Positions 42,325 through 50,240 of a DNA stretch of 53,367 nt are shown here, piece by piece. Position 1 is the first letter of the stretch, and the number at the start of each line of letters is the position of its first letter. The position numbers and the translations under genes are program-made. The DNA lies in NCBI GenBank assembly GCA_964603125.1, contig CAZRUA010000011.1:1-53367 (forward strand), read 5' to 3'. Below the pieces are notes generated by a model that saw nothing but the letters and a program-made list of their open reading frames with translations, was not told the DNA's origin and did no database searches. Source of the DNA: CAZRUA01 sp964603125. Lineage in GTDB: Bacteria > Bacteroidota > Bacteroidia > B-17B0 > Aurantibacillaceae.

Positions 42325-43197
42325 ATGCTATTCAGTGATAATAAAATACAATCAGAGCTTGAGAAAAATGGATTTGTAATTATTCCATTTTTAAGTGAAT
42401 CTGAAGTTGAAAATTTGAATGGTTTTTATAAAGCGGTACATAATAATTCCGAACCTCCAAATTTTGTTGAAAATATTCACATGACAAGTTGGTGCTCTGA
42501 TGCAGAATACAAAAAAACAGTATCAGATGCTTTAATGAATATTTTTAACGAACCAAGTAAACGTTATTTTAAAAACACTCGAAGATTAAATAATGTTTTT
42601 ATTGTAAAACGTAGTGTTAAAGAATCAACATTTAAGGTTCATCAAGATTGGAATGTTGTTGATGAAACCAAGTATCAATCTGTAAATGTATGGGTACCTT
42701 TGCACGATGTGGATGAGAATTCAGGAGCACTATGGGTTTTAAAAGGAAGTCACAAAATTAATCGCAAAATCAGGGGTGCTGGATATTTGTTTCCTGATTA
42801 TTCGAAATTTACAAATGAATTGGAAAAAAATGCTATTTCTGTGAAGCTAAAGGCAGGAGAAGCAATTGTTTTTTATCATTCGGTAATACATGGTTCTCCA
42901 CCTAATTTAGCGAATAAAAATCGTGAGGCTGCATGTTTTACAGTTATTCCAGAGGTAGCGCCATTATGTATTTATTTTCAACCAACGAAGGACGCTAGTT
43001 TAGAATTACATGTGCCTGAAGATGATTTTATGTTCCGTTACAAAGAATTAAGATTGGAAGCACATATCAATGCGCCGAGCGATAAACCGGTTAATATTAA
43101 TCCTAGTTACTTTAATAAACCAGTGGAGTTTAAAGAACTTAGCGTTTTCTTGAAACATAAAAGTCGTTTTCTTGGAATTTTCAAAACCAAGTTGTAA
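42325..43197 (+). CDS. PhyH-type Fe(II)/2-oxoglutarate dioxygenase
   Basis: A 290-residue phytanoyl-CoA-hydroxylase-like enzyme. The iron-binding His106-x-Asp108 is in TFKVHQDWNVVDE, the distal His189 in FYHSVIHGSPPN, and a 2-oxoglutarate-binding Arg200 in NKNREAACFTVIP. The Trp/Val sandwich SVNVWVPLHDVDENSGALWVLKGSH is characteristic. The reaction is probably hydroxylation of a small molecule or lipid in the biosynthetic region. A paralogue with an altered ligand set is 2.6 kb downstream on the other strand. Confidence 0.92.
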   Translation: MLFSDNKIQSELEKNGFVIIPFLSESEVENLNGFYKAVHNNSEPPNFVENIHMTSWCSDAEYKKTVSDALMNIFNEPSKRYFKNTRRLNNVFIVKRSVKESTFKVHQDWNVVDETKYQSVNVWVPLHDVDENSGALWVLKGSHKINRKIRGAGYLFPDYSKFTNELEKNAISVKLKAGEAIVFYHSVIHGSPPNLANKNREAACFTVIPEVAPLCIYFQPTKDASLELHVPEDDFMFRYKELRLEAHINAPSDKPVNINPSYFNKPVEFKELSVFLKHKSRFLGIFKTKL

Positions 43198-43205
43198 ATA
43201 GCGTT

Positions 43206-44645
43206 ATGAGTAAACGACTTTCAGTATTTTTAATAGATTTACCTATATTTCCTAAAGGCGTCATATCGCTCTCTTTTCCTGTTATTTCTGGGTGTATTGG
43301 TCATGATTATAAAATTGAATTTGTGGACCTTAATTTATCTGACTTAACGCTTGAACAGATTGATTGTATTAGAAAAGATAAGTGTTTTTTTGTAGGAGTT
43401 AAAGTGTCTACACAAAATTACAAATTGGCTATTGCTTTAAATCAGCAGCTTAAATTAATTAATGCTAAATTAAAAATAATTTGGGGCGGTGAATTCCCAA
43501 GTTTATTACCTCAAGAAGCTATTAAATATACTGACAGTATAGTATGTGGTGCATTCGAAAGTATTTCAGAAGAATTAATGAAAGACTTAAAGAATGACAA
43601 ATTAAAACCATTATATAATGGAAAAAGTAACTCTAATTATATTCAGTTACCTACTCCAGATTATTCCATAATAAAATCGGGGGCATTGTATTCACAGGTG
43701 ATGGGATTTCCTTATGAAACATCAAGAGGCTGTGATAAAAAATGTACATTTTGTATGGTGCATACTATGCAACCTCATTCTCATTTCAAAACTCTTAGTC
43801 AATTACAGGATGAACTGATTCTTTTAAAAGGTAAGTATGTTAATGTTATTGATTATAATATTGGTTCAAATTTGCAACACTTGCATAATGTTATTATTGC
43901 CTTTACTAATTCACAAACTATCGGTTGGATGGGTGAGATGTGCTTAGAGGCATTAGATAATGAGGATTTGTTGAGAGCTTTAGCTAAAAGTCGTTGTCGT
44001 GTTATTTATTGTGGATTGGAAAGTATAGATTTTGATTCTTTAGTTTCCATTAATAAAGCAAAAACAAATAATGTTGAAAATTATTCTCGCATAATAAAAA
44101 TGGCTCAAAAGTATGGAATTCAAATTGCTGCCGGTATTATTATTGGGTTAGAAGGAGCTTCAAAACTAACGATCGATTCTACATTTAAATTCTATCAAGA
44201 ACTAGGAATAATGTATGCTAAATTAACTTTTTTAACCTACAATCCAGGTACAAAAGTTCATGAATCAATGAAGAGAGTTGGGAAGTATGTTCAGAGTGAT
44301 TTAGAATATTTTGATGGTAATCATTTTACTTTTGTTCCTTACGGTGTTAACCAAACAGAGCTAGTTACTTCATTGTCTGAGAATATCAAGCAATTTTATT
44401 CGTTAAAAGCAATTAAGCAAAGAGCATTAAATGCGGGTACTGATGCTTTAGGTTTTGAAGAGTTTGTAAAGTTTAATATAGCTTATCGAGAGGTTTACTT
44501 TAATTGGTTAAAGTCAAATATATTTGGAGATAGAAAAGGCTTTGAAAAATTATTGTTAAGTAAATATAAAAAGAGTAAGGCGTTAATACTAAATGATATT
44601 GCAATTACACAAATAAGAAATGATCGTTATCGTGAAATTTTATGA
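43206..44645 (+). CDS. B12-binding-type radical SAM protein
   Basis: A 479-residue enzyme. The N-terminal 170 residues form a cobalamin-binding-like Rossmann domain without the His of DxHxxG (no base-off ligand), and the radical SAM core has Cys176-x3-Cys180-x2-Cys183 in TSRGCDKKCTFCMVH. MGEMCLEALDNEDLLRALAKSRCR and IIIGLEGASKLTI continue the TIM-barrel. Such proteins methylate or rearrange inert carbons. Nine nucleotides separate it from the PhyH gene, and its stop overlaps the next start by four bases (ATGA), so the pentaheme cytochrome is made together with it. Substrate unknown. Confidence 0.92.
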   Translation: MSKRLSVFLIDLPIFPKGVISLSFPVISGCIGHDYKIEFVDLNLSDLTLEQIDCIRKDKCFFVGVKVSTQNYKLAIALNQQLKLINAKLKIIWGGEFPSLLPQEAIKYTDSIVCGAFESISEELMKDLKNDKLKPLYNGKSNSNYIQLPTPDYSIIKSGALYSQVMGFPYETSRGCDKKCTFCMVHTMQPHSHFKTLSQLQDELILLKGKYVNVIDYNIGSNLQHLHNVIIAFTNSQTIGWMGEMCLEALDNEDLLRALAKSRCRVIYCGLESIDFDSLVSINKAKTNNVENYSRIIKMAQKYGIQIAAGIIIGLEGASKLTIDSTFKFYQELGIMYAKLTFLTYNPGTKVHESMKRVGKYVQSDLEYFDGNHFTFVPYGVNQTELVTSLSENIKQFYSLKAIKQRALNAGTDALGFEEFVKFNIAYREVYFNWLKSNIFGDRKGFEKLLLSKYKKSKALILNDIAITQIRNDRYREIL

Positions 44646-45793
44646 AGAAAATTAAGATGGTTTTATTTTGTGTTTTGGTAATTCTTCCAATAGCTGCTAT
44701 AGTTATGAATTGCAGTCCCAGTATTACCAAAGAAGAACGTAAACATTATATTGATACTACTTTAGAAAGGCTGGCTCAAATCGAGAAATGTGCTTCCTGT
44801 CATAAAGAAGCTTTTGAAAATTGGAAGATTGGTCCGCATGCGAATGCTTTCATAAAATTGGAAGAGCATGATTTGCTAGTTGACACTTCAAATAATTTTC
44901 CTAAGGAATACAATTCAAACATAGAATCGATAATGAAGGATGTATGTATTTCTTGTCATACAGGGCAAAACATTTATGAAACAAATTTTAAAGGTGTTTC
45001 TCATAATTGTTCGTTTTTTGCAATTAATAAGGATTCGTTTCCAAATGCTTTTAAGCAAGCTATCTCAAGAGATATAAGCAGAAGAGAGCAGTTGATTTCA
45101 GGTGTTGATTGTATTACATGCCATGCACAAAATGGAAAGGTTGTTACAAATATTAATAGTGAAGCTTCAGATACTCTCGGGCTTATAAAATCTAAGTTGT
45201 TTTCAAGTAATGCAAATTGTTTTTCATGTCATCATCATCAGGTAAGCACTATGCAGGATTTAGTAAAGGTTGGAAAGCTCACCAATGAAATTAGTTGTGT
45301 GTCATGCCATCAAGAATACACAGGTAAAGGGAATGGTACTCATTATTTTTATTGGAGAAATGATCATAAGTCTAAGAATAGGCCAAGTCGTTTGAATATT
45401 TTTGAATGCGCTAAAATTGAAATCACCAATAAAGATGGAGCTAAAAACCTTAAGTTTAATTGGACAAATACACTTATGCCTCATGGTTATTCAGAATGCG
45501 GAGAAGCTAAATGTGTAGTAAAGGCTATTTTAAAGAATGGTTCAGAAAAAATTATGCTTAAACAGTTGCTAAACAGAAAGGATTTTTTTGATAAAATTGA
45601 TAAAATGTCGAGTCATTTTAAAGTGGGCGAGAATGGAAATGAGTTTCTATACAAGAGTCCAATAGTTAAGGAAGTACTTTTGAAAAATTATAGTTCAATT
45701 AAGTATTTCAAAATCGAAGGTTATGTGAAACCTCAATATTGGAGTACTAATAAGGAGTTTATTCAAGTTTTTAGCAAAGAAGTAAAATTGTAA
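44642..45793 (+). CDS. Pentaheme cytochrome c, exported
   Basis: A 383-residue exported protein with an N-terminal membrane/export segment (VLFCVLVILPIAAIVMNC). Five CxxCH heme sites are present: residues 50-54 (CASCH), 102-106 (CISCH), 157-161 (CITCH), 193-197 (CFSCH) and 219-223 (CVSCH). The last 150 residues have no heme site and look beta-rich. The heme spacing suits an electron carrier or reductase subunit. The Cys at 24 could be a lipid anchor, though the sequence before it is not a canonical lipobox. It overlaps the radical SAM gene by 4 nt, an unusual pairing. It faces the minus-strand PhyH gene without a terminator between. Confidence 0.9.
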   Translation: MKKIKMVLFCVLVILPIAAIVMNCSPSITKEERKHYIDTTLERLAQIEKCASCHKEAFENWKIGPHANAFIKLEEHDLLVDTSNNFPKEYNSNIESIMKDVCISCHTGQNIYETNFKGVSHNCSFFAINKDSFPNAFKQAISRDISRREQLISGVDCITCHAQNGKVVTNINSEASDTLGLIKSKLFSSNANCFSCHHHQVSTMQDLVKVGKLTNEISCVSCHQEYTGKGNGTHYFYWRNDHKSKNRPSRLNIFECAKIEITNKDGAKNLKFNWTNTLMPHGYSECGEAKCVVKAILKNGSEKIMLKQLLNRKDFFDKIDKMSSHFKVGENGNEFLYKSPIVKEVLLKNYSSIKYFKIEGYVKPQYWSTNKEFIQVFSKEVKL

Positions 45794-45798
45794 TCCTT

Positions 45799-46647
45799 TT
45801 AAAACTCTAATTTTCTTATTTCAGAAACAAATTCATCGTTTGAGTATATAGTTTCATCATTTATTGAAATAAAGTTCGGTTCTTGACCGCTTATTACTTT
45901 TCCCGGTATTGTATATTGCCAAAAATTATCGTCGACATTGTAAATTTTTACGTGAGTCTCAGTTTTATCGAAGTATTTAATTTGAGCTTCTTGAGGTGCC
46001 CAAAGCGAATGTAAAACCCATCTATCTTCTTGGGATTTGTTAATTGGTGTATAATGTATAAGACGGTCATCAATTATGAGTAATTCGCCCTTTTTAACAT
46101 TAATGGGTATAAATAGTTTTTGTCCTTCTTCCGTCATGCAATAGTCAGCATAAGGCCAATAAATATGTGTATTTCTGTATTTTATAGGAATGTTTTGTGT
46201 TTTGGGAATTACGCAAACTGTGCCGTTTTCAAAATTTGTGTCTTGCAATGGTAACCAAAGCGACATTGAATTATATTTCGACTCATCAACTATAGTTAAA
46301 TTTTGATGTGGGAAAACAAAGCCTTGTTGGGCTGGTTTAATAAACGCATTAGCTTGAACGCATTTGTAATTATTTAGTATGTTAGTTGTAAACTCTTGAA
46401 AGTACTTTCTTGTAAAGTTTAGCATTTCCTTTTTATAATTATAATCGCTGTCAAAGAATGTAATATGAAAGGATTGTTTACCTATTAGAGTTTCTTGATT
46501 TCCCTCGAAATTATCAGATGGTTTGAATTGTTTTAGTTGCTCTTTTAATTTATCTAGTTCAGAACTATCGATAAATGGAATAACAACATAGCCCATTTCT
46601 CTGAAGCTCTGCTCAATATTTTTGTCCTTAAAAATGTCTCGCATCAT
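45799..46647 (-). CDS. PhyH-type dioxygenase with altered iron-ligand motif (HxN)
   Basis: A 282-residue relative of the PhyH enzyme at 42325-43197, clear from PHQNLTIVDESKYNSMSLWLPLQDTNFENGTVCVIPK. Where the first enzyme has His-Gln-Asp, this one has His114-Gln-Asn116; the distal His198 (RLIHYTP) and Arg209 are kept. Loss of the carboxylate ligand is known in halogenases (HxA/HxG), where chloride takes the site, but Asn is not the usual change. It may be a changed-reaction enzyme, a weaker hydroxylase, or inactive. Its start overlaps the FISUMP stop by one base (TGATG), so it is in the minus-strand operon. Confidence 0.87.
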   Translation of the reverse strand: MMRDIFKDKNIEQSFREMGYVVIPFIDSSELDKLKEQLKQFKPSDNFEGNQETLIGKQSFHITFFDSDYNYKKEMLNFTRKYFQEFTTNILNNYKCVQANAFIKPAQQGFVFPHQNLTIVDESKYNSMSLWLPLQDTNFENGTVCVIPKTQNIPIKYRNTHIYWPYADYCMTEEGQKLFIPINVKKGELLIIDDRLIHYTPINKSQEDRWVLHSLWAPQEAQIKYFDKTETHVKIYNVDDNFWQYTIPGKVISGQEPNFISINDETIYSNDEFVSEIRKLEF

Positions 46648-47387
46648 CAGTTTTTAATACATCTTACACTCATACCTATTTTTATATCTCCAGCACCTTT
46701 GTAAATTTGTTTTGAATCTTTGGTTAAACATCTATAATAGGCCGAAGCAGAGCTGTATTTAGACGATGTCCAAAAATAGGACATGTTGTTTAAATAGAAA
46801 TACCAGTTACTTACTGCATTGCCAGCAAATTTGGCATTGAATTTATTTTTTGTGGAATCAATTAATACTACGGCTATATTTTTTCCAAGCCAGCCATTTT
46901 TATTCGATTTTGTTGAAGGGTCTAGTGTATTGCATAATTCATCCCACTCTTTATCACTCGGTAAATGCCAACCATCAGGACAAATGCCTTGTACAATTTT
47001 GCTTGCATCCGGTAGTTTGTAATTGATTGCTTCTTCCCAAGTATAAAGAGCCCCCATTTTTTTTCCTACAATGCTGTCGTTGTTATAATACGTTTTTTCA
47101 ATAAGCTTATTGTCGCCTTGTTCCATATTAACAACTAGTTTCCCATAATTTAGATTTTCAGCCATCCAAATCTGATTTCCTATTTTTATTTGACGATATT
47201 TTTTTCCGTCTCGCTTATCTTGAAACGTTTCTTCATATGATTTTACATTTACAACTACAAAAGGAAATTCAATACTATTTTTTTTAGAAACTGTTGCGTT
47301 GTTTTTTGCTTGGATGAAATAGCCTGGTATAGCTAATATAATCAGGCAGGCAAGAGAACTGAAAGCTATTTTATTTTTAATGTTCAT
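46647..47387 (-). CDS. FISUMP-domain exported protein
   Basis: A 246-residue protein with an N-terminal export or anchor helix (residues 7-25). The FISUMP fold is clear: YRQIKIGNQIWMAENLNYG (about 65), CPDGWHLPSDKEWDELCN (about 137), then FWTSSKYSSASAYYRCLTKD and the closing IKIGMSVRCIKN. FISUMP belongs to the C-type-lectin-like/FGE superfamily, found in surface proteins of Bacteroidota and Fibrobacter. Its role is unknown. It stands immediately behind the FGE-like gene (TAA then ATG with no gap), so they are made together. Confidence 0.87.
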   Translation of the reverse strand: MNIKNKIAFSSLACLIILAIPGYFIQAKNNATVSKKNSIEFPFVVVNVKSYEETFQDKRDGKKYRQIKIGNQIWMAENLNYGKLVVNMEQGDNKLIEKTYYNNDSIVGKKMGALYTWEEAINYKLPDASKIVQGICPDGWHLPSDKEWDELCNTLDPSTKSNKNGWLGKNIAVVLIDSTKNKFNAKFAGNAVSNWYFYLNNMSYFWTSSKYSSASAYYRCLTKDSKQIYKGAGDIKIGMSVRCIKN

Positions 47388-48527
47388 TTATCTTACACAT
47401 CTAAAGCCAACTTCAAAACCATAATATGATGGAGCGCCATCTGCTATTATTGCAAAAATGCCAGCTCTATTGTGATCGCCCCAACTCCCGCCTCTTACCA
47501 ATGCTGCGGGTAAGCCTGTAGCGTAGCGTGCTGAATCTTGTCTAGTAAAGGCTCTTCCCGCCATATTAATAATAATGTCATCTCCATAGGTATCAAATTT
47601 TCCGTCCCATTCAGAATAACTATCTGGGCCTGGCCAATCATTCCAATTGGTAGGTGTTCCAACATAATGTTCTCCATATTGTCCCCAACTTGATGTCCAC
47701 TCCCATAAACTTCCTACACAACCTACTACACCATATCTCGAAATATCTATATCATTTACTTTTTTCCAATCTTCGCCGCCAGACTGCATACCGTTTGCAT
47801 TAGTTCTTAAAGTACCAGAGGCAGCAGCTTGCCATTGCTCATTTCGTACAATATGTTTTCCATTATTTACAGCAGCTTGCTCCGCTACAAAATAGGTTAA
47901 ACCAGAACTAGCTCTTCTACGTTGTGAAACTGCGAGATAGTTTTGTGCTATATCAAATGCAGTTCCTGTTTTGCTTTTATTAGTTGAATCAATTCCTCCG
48001 TATTTCGGATCGTCGATGTATGTATATTGTTTTTCATTTTCTATTTTCACTAAAGAGCTTTCGTATTTATCAATCCAAAAATTGCCAATTTTTATCATGA
48101 TGTCATCAACATCAAATTTGTAAGCCATACTTGATGGATTAAATCTATTATTCAAGTGGGTTCCACTTGGTAATTGATCTAATGGCTCATTAAAGTAGCC
48201 AGTAATTCCTAAATCTGAATTCCACTCTTCTGGATTTCCAGGGTCAGCTAAACCTCTCTCTGTGTCTTTAGCAGATAAGCTTGTTTTTATTTTCAAATAT
48301 TTCCATTTTTGTTCCTGATTATCGAACGCAACCCAAAGTGGACCATTTATTGTGTAAGGAGCTTTTTTGTCAAATTCAGGCCAACAATTTTTTGGTATAA
48401 ATGAATTTTCGATTTTTGCTGAACTCGCAAAAGAACGAATGACAACATAGGTTAATAGTGCAGTTAAAATACTGGTAGCAACAACAATGGTAATTATCGT
48501 TTTAAACATGTCTTTTTTTAACTCCAT
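47388..48527 (-). CDS. FGE/SUMF1-like membrane-anchored protein
   Basis: A 379-residue protein with one N-terminal membrane helix (about 8-30). The C-terminal two thirds have the SUMF1/formylglycine-generating-enzyme outline: FWIDKYESSLVKIE, YFVAEQAAVNNGKHIVRNEQWQAAASGT, GVVGCVGSLWEWTSSWGQYG and the end RGGSWGDHNRAGIFAIIADGAPSYYGFEVGFRCVR. The catalytic Cys pair of true FGE is not evident, so it is probably a binding or scaffold version of the C-type-lectin-like fold. The 5' end overlaps the 2OG oxygenase gene by 10 nt. No sulfatase gene is near. Confidence 0.82.
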   Translation of the reverse strand: MELKKDMFKTIITIVVATSILTALLTYVVIRSFASSAKIENSFIPKNCWPEFDKKAPYTINGPLWVAFDNQEQKWKYLKIKTSLSAKDTERGLADPGNPEEWNSDLGITGYFNEPLDQLPSGTHLNNRFNPSSMAYKFDVDDIMIKIGNFWIDKYESSLVKIENEKQYTYIDDPKYGGIDSTNKSKTGTAFDIAQNYLAVSQRRRASSGLTYFVAEQAAVNNGKHIVRNEQWQAAASGTLRTNANGMQSGGEDWKKVNDIDISRYGVVGCVGSLWEWTSSWGQYGEHYVGTPTNWNDWPGPDSYSEWDGKFDTYGDDIIINMAGRAFTRQDSARYATGLPAALVRGGSWGDHNRAGIFAIIADGAPSYYGFEVGFRCVR

Positions 48528-49384
48528 GCAAATAATTTTTTTCTATCATGAGAAAACGAAAGAAACCCTCCAAGAGTTATTCGCGAAGGAGCTTCAACTA
48601 CTTTTTCTACACGATGCCAAATTTGGCCTCCTGAAAACACAACTAAGCTGCCAACTGGAGGATGAAAATAATCACGTCTTAATTTTTCTATATCATCAAA
48701 TTCGTAGGTTAGATTGTTTTCTAGTTTTATTTCATTATCGTTTATCCTTTTTTGGTTTTCGTTCCAAATAATATCAAATAAGGTTAACTCGCCTCCAATT
48801 TCTGGTTTTTGAAGTACGATGAAAAAACTTAATTGATTTTCAAGAATAGAGAAAGAGTTAATTTTGTCAAAAAAACTAGGGAATTCTTGGAAAAATAAAT
48901 TTTCACAATGGGCTTTTAAACAACCATCTCCTGGGAATAATTCACGAAATGTAAAAGGTATGTAATGATTATTTTCGTTTGGTTTACTAGCAATTTCTAT
49001 TCGCGGTGAATTTTTAATTGACTCAAATATTGTATTCATTTTTGAAACAATATCAACTCCAAATTTTTGTACAAACGAGTTTATAAAATCTTCACTTTCA
49101 ATGAAATAATCAGATTCGCTAAGTAAATTGTGTTGTAACATTTGATCAAATTGGGCAAAACTCATAGGGTAGGAATCAAACCCTTTTTCTATGTGAACTA
49201 AATTTGAATCGCCGATGTTGCGAAAACCATTTATTAATTGCGATACTTCGTTTTTGGTTAAAAAATCATTAACAATAAATCCATCTATTTTATTGTTAGT
49301 AATATCCTCCATGCATATCAAACCCTCTTTAATTTCTGATTGGGTTGTGTCTTTTATTTGATATGTGGTTGTGGAGCTTTGCAT
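48518..49384 (-). CDS. 2OG-Fe(II) oxygenase (prolyl-4-hydroxylase-like)
   Basis: A 288-residue soluble enzyme from the ATG at 49384 (MQSSTTTYQIKDTTQ). The iron site is His159-x-Glu161 (KAHCENLF; Glu replaces the usual Asp), distal His257 (GQIWHRVEKV) and Arg268 for 2-oxoglutarate (PSRITLGGF). FFIVLQKPEIGGELTLFDIIW and GSLVVFSGG fit the prolyl-hydroxylase/TauD-like fold. The longer frame to 49429 starts with a TTG and adds a stretch that is not protein-like; a -7 box at 49434-49427 also argues for 49384. It is the third non-heme iron oxygenase in the region, with the third different ligand spelling. Confidence 0.85.
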   Translation of the reverse strand: MQSSTTTYQIKDTTQSEIKEGLICMEDITNNKIDGFIVNDFLTKNEVSQLINGFRNIGDSNLVHIEKGFDSYPMSFAQFDQMLQHNLLSESDYFIESEDFINSFVQKFGVDIVSKMNTIFESIKNSPRIEIASKPNENNHYIPFTFRELFPGDGCLKAHCENLFFQEFPSFFDKINSFSILENQLSFFIVLQKPEIGGELTLFDIIWNENQKRINDNEIKLENNLTYEFDDIEKLRRDYFHPPVGSLVVFSGGQIWHRVEKVVEAPSRITLGGFLSFSHDRKKLFAWS

Positions 49385-49421
49385 GAACTTATTTTTTATA
49401 AAGATATATTTTACAAAGAAT

Positions 49422-50240
49422 TTAACCAAATATAATTGGCTCTAAAAATCTGTATAATCCTAGTAATGGGGGAATATGGAATATCCAGCGTGGTGATTTT
49501 GGATTTACAATAGCAATAAGAATGATATAAACTAAAGTTGAAGAAGTAACGTTATTTTTAAAGATGAGCCAGTCGGTTAAAATAAGAATGTATAAATAAA
49601 TTTTACAATTGGTTACTCCAAAAATAACAGGTATGGTGTTTACCTTTTGTTGTTTGTCTCCTTCTACATCTCTTATATCCCAAAACGCTTCGCCAATCAT
49701 TACATAAATAAATAATCCAAAAAAATAAGTCTTAAATATTTCCCAAAAAGTTTGGTTAGTTTGCGTGTAGCAAAACATAACAACAGCTAGAGGTAAAGTC
49801 CAGATAAATAATGCGGAGTAAAAGTTTTTAAAAAACAGTATGTTTTTTGAACGAATACCTTTAAATACTGGAAAAGTGTAGAGAAAAGTTATTGGAATGA
49901 ATGGTAAATATGGGATTATATTTTGATTGTAATAGTAAAGAATTGGAATTGGAAGTAAACAAAGTACAACGGAAAACCACAAAAAGAAGTTTCTTTCTTT
50001 AGGAAGTATAGCTTCTTTAGGTTGATTGATTGCGTCTAATTTATAATCATATGCCCGGTCAAAAATATATAGCGCAAAATGCCAAATAAAAAAGCTAATG
50101 ATTACAGGCCATACCAAGGGTTGCTTCGCAAAACCTGAATATAGATTAATGAGTAGAAACAAAAATATAGCACTTATGTGAATACGATATTTCACAAATG
50201 GATAGTATATCTTATCTAGTATAAAATGTGTTACTTTCAT
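49422..50240 (-). CDS. UbiA-family prenyltransferase
   Basis: A 272-residue membrane enzyme with eight or so hydrophobic helices. The first Asp-rich motif is DRAYDYKLDAINQPKEAILP (Asp61, Asp65, Asp69), the second DIRDVEGDKQQKVNTIPVIFG (about 187-205). These bind the prenyl diphosphate and magnesium in UbiA, heme O synthase and digeranylgeranylglyceryl-phosphate synthases. The acceptor (quinone head, aromatic, sugar or glycerol phosphate) cannot be told from sequence. It overlaps the LMF-like gene by four bases (ATGA). Its loop pattern does not match ordinary MenA or UbiA closely enough to assign one. Confidence 0.87.
   Translation of the reverse strand: MKVTHFILDKIYYPFVKYRIHISAIFLFLLINLYSGFAKQPLVWPVIISFFIWHFALYIFDRAYDYKLDAINQPKEAILPKERNFFLWFSVVLCLLPIPILYYYNQNIIPYLPFIPITFLYTFPVFKGIRSKNILFFKNFYSALFIWTLPLAVVMFCYTQTNQTFWEIFKTYFFGLFIYVMIGEAFWDIRDVEGDKQQKVNTIPVIFGVTNCKIYLYILILTDWLIFKNNVTSSTLVYIILIAIVNPKSPRWIFHIPPLLGLYRFLEPIIFG
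49427..49434 (-). promoter_or_regulatory. Possible internal -7 box TATATTTG before the 2OG oxygenase gene
   Basis: On the minus strand TATATTTG matches TAnnTTTG and sits at the end of the UbiA gene, about 45 nt before the ATG at 49384. It could be an internal promoter, or simply the codons of the UbiA C terminus (PIIFG). Confidence 0.3.

Noticed and set aside
47388..48527. Diversity-generating retroelement with FGE-like target
   Set aside because: No reverse transcriptase or template repeat in the window; only the fold and ending fit.
49385..49429. TTG start at 49429 for the 2OG oxygenase
   Set aside because: The added 15 residues look like translated junction sequence; the ATG at 49384 is better.
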